A DNA stretch of 64,000 nt, taken from assembly GCA_030142905.1 (NCBI GenBank), contig JASJOG010000150.1:712501-776500 (forward strand). The letters run 5' to 3'. The stretch's first letter is position 1, and the number at the start of each line of letters is the position of its first letter. Below the pieces are notes generated by a model. The model was not told the DNA's origin, searched no databases, and worked only from the letters and a program-made list of their open reading frames with translations. Positions 12,301 to 24,300 of this stretch are shown here, in pieces. The stretch comes from Heliopora coerulea (Eukaryota > Cnidaria > Anthozoa > Scleralcyonacea > Helioporidae). The position numbers and the translations under genes were made by a program.

Positions 12301-15300
12301 AGTGGAAAATAGTTTTAATACATCCCAAACTACTAAAACCTTTTACAATCACGTTTTTACCTCAGCAATCCATTTACTTCATCAACGATATGTTTCAGTT
12401 TGAAATACGCATCAGCTGGTGGTAATTTTAGTTCCAAAATCAATCTATCAATCTTGAAAGAAGAATGTCAAAAGTGATCAGTAACATCCGAGCCTCGTTT
12501 TCAGCATATTCTACTTCATGAAATGTACGTGGCAAGGAAACCTGCTACTACTCTCATTTAAGAATATTCAATAGTTTCTCATTCCCAACTTTCACGGGCA
12601 GGTATACGTTAGTGTGTAGGAATAAATTGTGTCCAAAAAACTATTTCACCTATTGTTCAAAATTTATCAGATATTGACCAAGAACAAAGCAATACAGAAA
12701 ATCTTTTTTTCTTTCATTGTCTTCTTTCTTTTTATTGTTGTTTTTCAAGTGTGATAAAACCGTTCGAATCAAACTAATGAAAAACATCCTAGTCTACATG
12801 TAAGATGCTAAATTGCTTTAATTTGTTTCACCTAGTACTAAACACCTACCAAGCTCTTGATCTTCTTCCTATTTACAGTTTAAAACTACACTAAGGTTTC
12901 TTAACTAATTGGTCCACTCACAGGCAGTTCAAAAGTTTAAAAAAATCACGAGTTGTTACTTACTTTATTTATACATATTGTGATTGCAAGTCGTTCCTGA
13001 ACTGCGTGTTTTAAAAGTCTTTCAGTATTTAACATAATCTAAATAAAAAAACAGTTTAGCAATAAAGAAAACCATAATCTCTGCTTATTATATACAGTAC
13101 AAAAATTTGAGGGCTCTTTCCCGTTTTGTAACTTCCAAACAAAATTTCACTGAATTATAAACTATACCTACATACATTTTTCTGCATGTGAAAATTCACT
13201 GTCATCCCTAAGTCAAAATTTGCCACCAAACACTTAAGCGACTGAATTCAAGCATGTGTTACCTTAGACCAAAAATCATAAAGACATTACCCCTTCTGAT
13301 GCGTCAATGAATATGACAACTCCATCACAAAGTCTAAACGCAGCTGTAACTTCATCAGAGAAATTCACATGACCTTTAAAAGAACAAATGTTTCGTAAAT
13401 TTCCCTCACTATTACTCAGTGGACAGTATAATCAAGAATCCGCTTACCAGGTGTATCAAAGACATTCAGTAGATATGATTTTTCTCTTGAATCAGGTAAC
13501 ACCAAAGAAACAGGAATGCTTTTTATGCTAACGCCACGCTGTTAAAAAAAAAACGTATTAGTAAACATTTCTTTGAACATACTTCCCTTTACGAATGCCT
13601 AACCATGTCAAATCTGTGGAAAAAACAGGTTAGCGTTAGCCACAATAAGATTCTAAAGAAGCGCCTTAATTGCGAAAACCCTTTATTGGGTGATTCGTTT
13701 TACCTGCAATGTCGCATATATGTACAACGGCCGGTTGAGATGGCTTTATGCAGTTTCTCTGAGAGATGAAGAATGTAAGATTGACCCTAAATTCTTGTGA
13801 ATAAATACTTTTGAGGACAGCGAAAGACAATGTAACATAAAGAAAAATATTTTTAGCAATCAAAAAAATATTTCCCAGAAAATGGATGCACATGTTGCTA
13901 CGGCATGCCAAAATGGCACCATTTATTACGATTTAACGGTGACTCCAATTCCTTGTATTTAAATTTTTCTTTACGTACATGTAATCAATTGGCATGTTTA
14001 GAAAGACCTCCATAACCCTGATTTTTTTACTGGAATAATCATATTTTTGACTTTTCAAAAAATTTCAGAGTTTCACGAAATTATTTTTTCAAATTTTCCT
14101 AATTGATCCCAAATGCGAAGAAAAATTTTAATGAAAATTGTGGGTCATCGTGCTCTTTTACGAGTTAAATAACTACGGACAGTAATTAGAGACCATCTTG
14201 AAACGTCAGTGTTGCCGCGACAACTGATTAAATGCTTTTCTGAGTAATAATATTTAATGCTAAAAAATGTCTTTCTACCTTCTACGTTACCTTTTATTCT
14301 CTCTAGAAAATATTTATTCACTTTTTTGAGGGTAGAACTTATATTGTCTTTTTTGAAGAAATAGTACAAAGATCCTTTAAAGGTATAAATTGTTAAATGT
14401 GAACGACAAAAATAACCTTCAGCGTGGACAAAGTAATCCGTAACATTTTTAAACGCTTTTTCAAACCACCAGTATTCGGTTTACTTCAAAACTTCAGTTC
14501 TCTCTAGCGACCTGTCATAGGTTCATGTACTTGTCCAACGTAGAAAGAAATTGGCACTGTTCAAGTGTATCTTGATTCGTTACCAACACCTAAGATATTA
14601 CGAAAGTGGTCCCAAAACAAGGTCAAATTGAGCGTCATTTATCAGTTTCGTTTTCAATGGTCAGAATGGTCAAACCTAACCCATTAATCACAAAATCCTG
14701 GCATAACATGGCCACCTTAAACAGGATTTTGCGATTGTCTTTGTTCAACAGTTTTACGTTGTCCTTTTCGTCTGGTACTGGATTTTCGTTTAGTTTTCAC
14801 CTGGTTTTTTGCTGTTACAAACATCCATGCAGGCATGTGTACGCACAAACATCCATCCACACATACACAACAAACAAAACAAAAAAAATATCAGTTGGGC
14901 ATTTGGCCAACTGGATACTACAACTAAATGGTATTTATGTATTCCATTCTGTTATTGGTGTATTTTATGTTTCGTTTCATATCACGAAAATTTTTCATAT
15001 CGACTTTAGCAGCTAGAACAGAAAATTCATTCATCTAATATTCTCATTCAATGAATAAAGCCTTCGCTATGACCAGCAGTCCTCTTGAAGTCCCTGCACT
15101 TTAAATTGTGATATATCGTAACGCACAGCTTCCAGAGTTCTACCTTTACTGGAGCAAAACTCATTTCAAATCACGACGGGGTCTCGAAGGTCATGTTACA
15201 TAACATTGAATAAGCAAAAATAATCAAAATAAGTCCCTCTGTTTGCTTCAGAATGGCTATAAGCCAGGATGTTGACCTGACGATATGTACAACTGTTTTA

Positions 15301-18300
15301 TTCCTTTTCTAATACGGACATGCATGTACTGTAGAAATATCAACGCATAAGACGTACAAGAGAGTAGTATATCGTATTACTGTACCTCTTGTTCAGTGAA
15401 AAGAGTATCGGTGTATCGAATCTAAAGTGGAAAAAATTTTTTTTGGAAAATATTTAATTGAGGGAATAAATTACCATACCCGGATGCTCAAAAGAGGTTT
15501 AGCCTAATCCTGGGTTTGAAAAAGTTTTTCTTGTAAAAATTTGATAGTTCCTTCAGTTAACAACTTACCAAGTTCAAGATCTTTTTGAAATTTCTTTCAA
15601 CTCAAATTTGAAAATCCAAATTTGAACGGATTTATATCTTTCTCAACAGCAACTATAATGTGCATGTTAGTTTCAAAAGTCTAGATTTAGTGCTTTCAGT
15701 TATTCGGCAAATAATCTTTTGCTATTATACTGGATACCCCTATCAGCTACATAAGCTGTTCTCCCTAGAGGTCCAGTAAGGGCCACCCCTCATGGGTCCA
15801 GTGTTAGTACAGGAGGAAAACGAAGTAACCGGAGAAAATCTGCCATGTCTGGCAGAATCAAACTGGACAACACTCTTTCCACATGTGACCAAGGTAACTT
15901 TAATCAGATAACTGCACGGAGCCAGAATCGAACCCTAGTCACAGTGGTGAGAGACACGCGCACTGCCACTTTTCCACCAGTACCCCAGCAGGAGATGGAG
16001 AACTATGAGCGCTTACAAGTGACGCCTAGGTCTAACAAGGTCTATAAAGCCATTCTTCTTACCTCCCTATCCTCTTTCGCCTTTAAGTCAGGATGTGTTT
16101 GCTCCAGAAGACAGTCAACAAATGTAGTCTAAATTATTGCCCATAAAATATAATTTGTTTTTAAACCTTTTGCGCGGCTAATCACAGTACGGAAGTGTAT
16201 TGGTTACACTGTATCGGAATTAACATATCAAGAGCTTAAGAAAATTTTCGATAATAACCTACATTACTAAAGTCAGCTAGAAAAGTTGACTTGAGCAGGA
16301 TTTGAACTCGCAGGTTTGCGTTTCCGGATCGCTGCTCTACCAATTGAGCAATCGATTCAACCACAGATTCAACTGAGAACCGTGTGCTCGTTTAATTTGC
16401 TTTAGGAGTACGAGGGACTCTCGCGACAACTTAACGCTTATCCGTAAGGATGTGTAGTGTTTCGATTCTATTTCAGAATCACCCTCAAGGTAAGATGAAC
16501 AGGGCATTTTCATGAATTAACCAACTTTTATAGTTGACTTTAGTAGCGCAAGTGAATTCATTAAAATTTTTTCTTCATGTTACCCTGAGGACGACTCTGA
16601 AATATACAGAACTTATTAGTTAAAATTACTCACCATTTATAGAGATCTTGATTCACTTTTCAGTTATTAAAAGGAGACATCATAAAAATTTCACAAACCA
16701 CCATTTTTAAGAGGTCCACACAGAACTACTATTTTCAAGTTAATTATTTCCAGGAAAAGCCATACATTACTTAAACTATGCTACACACCTTTCCATGATG
16801 CAAATGTCCTGCTAAAGCTACGTTTCTAATTAACTCCGTATTGTCCATCAAATCGGCTAAATACCTAGAAGAAAGTCATAAAACAGAAGACATTTCAAAA
16901 TGTCTGGTTACAGTGGTACTACAAGTATCAACGTTCATATTACTAGAACACTGACTAGCGAATTACCACTGCACTTTCTTATTTTGCAATTCAATCCAAT
17001 GGAAAATCGCTATTAAAAATTTCCATCAACTGGAAGCAATATACTTTCAAAAGTGCATCAAGGTTTGCTTGTCTACTACTTGTACACACCTGTATTCGCA
17101 TGAACACTTTCCACATAAAACATAGGCAGATACATGAACTCCTCTTGCTTGGTATCCGGAATATGTTGCTTCTTTCTCCACGTCTTGTCATATCCAGTGT
17201 CTCATCAGCAATCACTGACTAACACTCCTTTACATATTAGCCTTAAGGGTAAGCAAGCCCACACTTTTACCATTCTTAAAGCTTTCCTCAGAAGACCTTG
17301 AGTGGAGTTAGATTCTTAATTTAAGTGCAATTTCTCCCTTTTACTGTTAGTGCAGCAAATTTACTTGCCTGTTTTCAGGCTTTGATTCCAATATAAATTT
17401 ATCATTCATTTTAAACCATAGTGTATTTCAGACAACTTAATACAAACCCCTTGTCACGGTTTAAAACGTGATAGGAAACTTGTTATTCACGTCCATGCAC
17501 TGTTATATTAATAAATACCAAAGTCTGTCGTTAAAAATTATTTAATTGGTAATAAAGTTCGACGTTTGGCAGTTCTACTCCATCGTCAGTAGCTAAGACT
17601 GCCAACGGATTGATAATGCACGTGATCATCTATTTCTTAAGCATATATAGATGGCGTGTATGTTCGTAATCGCTTAATACGTTGATATAATACCTGATAA
17701 AGTAGTAGTAGGAATCTTAAATTACAAACTAAACAAAATCTTGTATATCGGGTCTTGCTTCATCTGTTAGATGAGTCATGCTTAAGTTGCTATTCTTTCT
17801 ACAGGTCCATTAGTTTTTCTGATGATTTCTGTGGACGGATATGCAGTTTGATGAGAGTAGAAAAGTCTGCGATGTTCGGCAAAAGGCATATTTCGGTATG
17901 ATTTGGTGAATGGGTTTGCAGCTGATCGGCAGTGTTCTTTATATCGAACAGTGTCTGCTAGGGTCACCGAGATGAAGTCTACCACAGTCTTTGCAGTGGT
18001 TGCATTTGGTTTTATTGAAAATATCTTTTGGTTGACTTAGTTCATGACAGGCAGAATTTACATTTAGATTGTGCGTTGCAGAACTTGCCGTAGGGTCTTG
18101 ATTCCGCTAGATTCTTCAGAGAGCTCCCAGGAGGTCGAATAATTCGATTGTTCAGGTTACTGCGTTTTATCACTCAGTTTAAGTCGTTGGTGAATTCGTT
18201 GGAGATATATGATGTTCCTACTTCAGTTGTAGGTTTTGGTTTACGTTGCTTGGCTTGGTTAATGTACTTGCAGCTGAATCCATTTGGTGTGGTTCTCCTA

Positions 18301-21300
18301 TGAAACGTGACTTCTGTTTCTTTCATTGAGGAATCTTTGGAGCTTATCCCCACACCCATCGCGCGAAACGCCATGCGAGGGTACTAATTTCAACGCGCAT
18401 AAGTCCATTAATACGCGAGGTGACTTTTTCGCTGAGAGTATCTACGTTTGTACATAACGTTATATATAACTCCAAGCTTGCTACGCAGCAGCATGTGTTC
18501 TAATTTAAACTGGCCAGAGCAAGTAAAATTAGATTGTCACGATAGAAAAAAAACCAACCACAACCAAGTGCTTTCGTGGTTAATAGATAACGCGAAGTGA
18601 CAGATAGATTGGTACATCTCGAGCCGTTCATGGCCATTATTAATAACAATTTTGCTTGAAGCATCAAAATTCGAAAATACGAAGTTATAATATAAACCTA
18701 GCGACCAACACTAAATATTAAAAAGTGCGTTTGCGTAGGCAGAAAGTGTCCATTAAGCAAAGAGTGGTAATTCACATCAGCAGAGTTATTTTCATTTTTA
18801 GTTCTTGGAAAGCTGTTCAAAGTAAGCTGATTCTCAATTCTTTCAAGTAGACTGCGAGATACGAAGGTCTGATGGTGAGGGGAATACAAGATTCTCGGTA
18901 ATTAATCTCCGAACACTACAGACTTTTCCCCCCACGTCAAACTCCAAATCTGTCAATAGAAATCAAAAAAACTAATGAAAGAAAAGAAATATAATGAAAA
19001 GAAAAATAACTGAAAGTCTATTCACCCAACTGATGAAGCAGGACCTTAATACATAACAAAAGAATTATCCACTGTACTAGATTTTATTACTTAGTTAATA
19101 CTTTATCTCACAGCTTTTTATGTTTCTGCCAGTCACTTCGTTAACTATTATATCACAGTATCGTAAACGATTATGAACATACATGCCATCTATATACTGT
19201 ATGCTTAAGCAAAAAATGATCGCGTACATGTATATTGTTAATCCGACACATCAGCACCTCATCATGGAGTAAAATTCTGAAACGTCGCGATTTATTTCGT
19301 ATTAAAGAGTTTTTAAAAATAGCCTCCGCCTCTGTTAATATAACACAGTATACTGAAAGAGATTCTAAGAGACCGTTCAATGCTATCCTATTCTTCACTT
19401 CAACATAATCCGAACCCAGGATACTATATTTATTACTACATAATGTGATTTGACAAATTTTCTTGACTTACTCAATCTCATAAGTAGTAGTTGGTAAGTT
19501 CTGTTCAGCCAGTAAAAATTTCTTGTTTTTCACTGGCGCAATTATCGGTTCTTTAAATGAAACAGAGCTTATAGTTAATAATGGACAACACTGCACAACT
19601 TGGAACCACCTGCAAAAATTAATAGCAAGTTTAATGAGCTTGTTTTCTTTGCTACACCTAGTAACCTTCAGCTACATTATTCTGCTCAGTACGTATAGAG
19701 GTATAAGACTGCATCTTGTAGATTTGATTTCCTGATTAACATGTACAACATACCTGTTAATGGCTGTGTATCTTCCTCTTGCACAATTGTCTGAAAGATT
19801 TATCCCATCCAAGTTAAAATAAAGTATTTATAAATTACAAGTTTTAGGGACATGATGTATTGTTGTGGCTGGAAAAAGGATCGTCAAACTTCACTAGCAT
19901 GTTTAGCCACACAAAAACACTCTGTGTACACAAAGGGGTGTACACCACTTAAAAAGGGGTGACCACTGATAAGGGGTTAATGAACTCACATAAAGCAAGA
20001 GTCATGAATTAATGTCTAACCTTGGCACGTTGATTCATTCCGCTCAACTTTAATAACTGCATTAAAAAACATTCTCACACACTTTGAAATTACACATTTC
20101 ACACTGTAAGTGGTCCATTGACCTGAAGTTTAGAAGTCAAAGTAGTAGGGAAGAGGAGATAGTTGAAAATTAATCAGTCCTGGTAACCTTTCATCATCTG
20201 CAACTTTCAGATGGTTTGTCATCAGTTGATTGGAACAGCAATAAATAATTATTAGCCTAACTCATCATTAACATGTTCACTTGTCAGTTTTTTCAGACTT
20301 TATTTGTCAACTTAAAATGTCAACTTAACAGGAAGATGATCTGGTGCTGTTGAATTTTACTTTTTTATGGCTTGTTTGGTAGGTTTCTTCCATTGATTCA
20401 ATTTAGTCCTCTGCATGTACAAGCTATTAGGTGAAATATTATCTCATTTGATTACGATCTTCCATCACTGTTTTCAAAACAATAAATTGGTTACTTCATT
20501 GAGCCTTCAGATTTTTGAGACCATAGTATACACCCCATCTACGAAATAAACCTGCCAATTTTCTAACAATTTCTCCTAATGTTTTTAAATACAATGTAAG
20601 TGCCAAGAATACCAGGTGGTCAATGTTGGCAAATGCCAATATACTAGCCAGTTCAGTTACATGTATATTGAATAAGAATTTATTGAACTAGTACATTGAA
20701 TTTTTGTTGATTGGCTCATCCTTACAAAGTAAGTGAAGTAGTGAGGTAGCTAGTGAGGTAGCCAAGTTGAAGGATTATTCATTGTGAATGTCAAATAGTA
20801 TTAAAGCCATGAAAACTACAGTACATTTTCTTAGCATCCTTAAGGTAACTTTAATTTGTGATGAAAAAGAACTGCAGAGTCTGTTTCACTATTACCATAA
20901 TGAATAAGGAGCCATGAAGAGATTGGGTTGGGGATAGTCTAAGGTCATTTAAGCTACATGTAAGGCATACCTCAACATCAGGTCCATAAACTTCTTGTGC
21001 AGTGGGGTAGTACTTCTTGTCCTAAGTGACAAAGTTAGAGGAAATCAACAACATGTCACCTGGCATTAAGAATGCTCAAAAAAGAGACAACACAGTATGG
21101 GTATATTTTCTCATAGCCAACAGTGCTTTTACCTCATGCAAAACAACTTGCATCTGTGCATCATCATCCTGTTCCATCTGATCATCTGCTTGTTCATCAT
21201 CCTTAAAACAGAACAATACTTTTAATAGAACATTCTGAAACATTAATTTTCTAGCTGTAGTACCTTACATCATAATGTGGTTCCAGTCTTTTTCTTTTGA

Positions 21301-24300
21301 GGCCTGCATTTGAGAAGCACACTCATCCACACATGGATGAAAGAGTTATTACATACAAATTATTGCATGCATGATATTGCTTACTTTAACCAATTAAGTG
21401 GCAAGGATGCATGTCATTAGTTTACTCTGGCCAATGCCAGACAATTTTACTCACCAAAAGGATGAACCCTGACTTTTAATGAGTTAATTGCTTGGTTTTA
21501 TAGACTAGTCCTTTAAATGTACATATTATTATTATGTCATTGATCAGCAGTGACTGATGACTTCACCCCCTGTTTTATTTTGGGGGGGTTGTTTTTTTAA
21601 CATTCATAAGAAACAGCTAATCAACATGTTTTCTTCAATACAATAAGGTTTCAGTTTGCTGAAAAAACTAGGAGTTTTCATTGGATGCAAATAATTCACA
21701 AATCTTTCAGCTCTTATATACACATTGTACTTTTAAAGTGGGGACACTACAAGCAATATCTTATTTCTGGCTTAGACTATGAATACTATTGTGATTTTTC
21801 AAGTGTTATCTATTTTCTTGTCAATATGCCACTAAAGCCTCCAAACTGACATTTTGGATAGTGACTCTGAAGAATCTAGCACTTCAGAGTATCAATCCTC
21901 AGCAAAAGAGGAAATTATTGATAAAGGATTTTACCCTTGAGTTGATTCACTTTTCTTACCATAGTTATTTTAGTCTGCTTTAATGTGCATACTACATGCA
22001 TGAGTCCTTTTTGTCGAAGTCAATCAATTTAAGCTTTTGAGAAGGGTTAGTTTACCAATGATTTTGAAATAGAGTCAAAATACTGTATCACCACACCTTA
22101 AGTTTACAAAGCATGGTGGTTTGTCATCTAATCACAGTTCATATGAAATGTACACCAACACAATGTGTCTATCCTCAATTGGCAAAATTGGAAGCATTCT
22201 GCTTTGTTTACAGTCTCACGTAAGACAAAACACAATCCAAAAACAAACCTCTCATAAAATCCAAGATTCAGATCAAAAGCAAGATGACTACATTTACTGG
22301 TATACACTTCTTTATACTTCTTTAAATTGTCAGTTGGTCATGGTTACAGTCTCATATTTAAAGCATACTGTATGAAAGCATTTTTGACTGTAGGACTGAA
22401 TACTGGTGGCAGTCCAATCTATAAGCATAGATATATAAAGCCAATGCACCTCTGCAGCATGCCAGCTACAGCAAATATCTTCCACCAAACAAAGGTAATC
22501 TTTCTCTATTTGTTTTGTACTTCTATCTTGTGCCCAAAAGTCTGACTTACTATAGGTAATTTAGTACTATGTATTGTGACAAGTGCCTTTCTCGGATGTT
22601 GTCTATGAACAGCCTTGGGATTCTGTGGTAAACTTGAATTCCTTTCTGAATGTTATTGCCAATAAGTTTCCAATCAATGAGGAGAAGTCATGTTCAAAAA
22701 GTAATCTTCGCGTCACACTGTTAAACCTCATTATTACAAAACTGAACTTCAGGGTAAAAATGACAATGGAAAGTGCAACAAACAGCTACTTGACAAGTTT
22801 AAATCTGGACAAATCAAACAAACTATTTTTAAGATTTATGGAGTTACTGTTACCAGTGGTTAATATCTGAGAATTGATAAATTATACTGAAAAAGTTTTA
22901 ACATGAAAAAAGAATAAAATGTAAGGAAAAAGCAATAGAGTGATATACAGAATACATGAAGACAAAGTGATCTGATTAACTTAGATTAAATATTTAGCAG
23001 CACATACAGTGCAACCCCACTATAACACCGTTAACAGGGTCCATTGTGGAGACCGCGGTATAAGTGAAGTGTGTTATGACAAAGCATGCCTCTAATCCAA
23101 GCCAAAGTTAAAAAAACTCCACAATCAAATTATAGAAGATGTCATCACATGCTGTTAAGAAAAAAACCCACACAGTATTAGAGCTCTTAACTATTATTTT
23201 TAATTAATAAATCATAACAACAAATTTTCATTTGCTTTTTCAACCCTTTTTCAATGTTGTTTTGGCAATGAGGTTTGACATGTGTAACATTAACCCAAAA
23301 AGGAAGACTGGTAATGAGAACTTTGGGGACTGTGAATCAACTGCATTATACCTAGTCAGGTGTTACATTTAAGCACGTTATAGCAGGGTTCCACTGTACT
23401 GTAAGTTTAAGACTCACTTGTAGAGATGCAGTAATGTTTTTGAATCCAGATGAAATTTTTACAACATATTCAGTGCTAGTTATTTGTAGTGTACTGTAGT
23501 TTTGAGATTAACCTTGCTTACCTGACCCTTATCACTTAATACCTCAATTTTTTTTCTCTATGCTTGAAATTTTTTTTTTTGAGTATCAAGTAAAGTGCAT
23601 TGAGTACTTGATAGTCACTTGCTTTTGTTCAAACAGAAAGAGCAAGAATGGTCAACTATCACTTGACCAATACAGTACTGCAGCTCACCATTTGAGTCCT
23701 AGTAGCTTTCTGGTTTGAGCATCTGATTGGTCATCAGAAAGTTACTTGGTTCTATCCCCATCTGGGGATCTGAAATAATTTTTCTGTGAGTGTGAGCTTG
23801 ACGCACGTCCAAATACAGGTATTGTCCAACAATTTACAAAGTTTCCAATTTGGAATTCTATCAACGAGAACTCTTTCCATTTATGCCACCTACAATAGCC
23901 CCATCCCTTGTGGCATGAACAGCAGCTAGGAGAAATATTCAGCCAATAATCTAGGTGTATGTTTAAAAATGCTCTGACGTATCCCAGGCCGGTGTGAGAG
24001 TAACATGGAATCCACTCTGGGCCTTGGAGAGCATGCATGAATACTGAGTGAGTAGTACAAGATTTGAAATGTGGGAAGTTATTTTCGGATCTTTACGAAC
24101 ATGGTGCAGTCATGGTCTTTTCCTGCGGACTGGCTATCAAAATATTTTTGGGGGGCTTTTATGCTGCCTTGAGTTCCTGATAGTTTCACGTCCATAATCT
24201 TACGTTCAATGAACGTTGTAGCCAAAATTTCAAAGCCATGAAACTTTCCTTACTTTCGTAAACTAGGAACAAAACTTAGTACCTACCTCCAATTCATCTC

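Larger units (their letters stand above)
9307..12360. other. EFTUD2 intron, no gene seen, repeat pieces
   Basis: The intron between exons 12 and 13. It holds the two-copy repeat at 10626-10835 and a weak hammerhead-like relic at about 11630-11675. An open stretch at 11830-12117 resembles nothing I know. Otherwise nothing was recognised. Confidence 0.6.
21202..24286. other. EFTUD2 first intron, no further gene seen
   Basis: About 3.1 kb between exons 1 and 2. It holds the hairpin repeat at 21.4 kb, a Tigger-like MITE and a tRNA-derived SINE. Small open stretches at 22.1-22.9 kb show no recognisable protein. Confidence 0.6.

Noticed and set aside
16991..17215. 74-codon minus-strand frame beside EFTUD2 exon 6
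   Set aside because: No match to EFTUD2 or another family, and the exon chain joins across it in phase without it.
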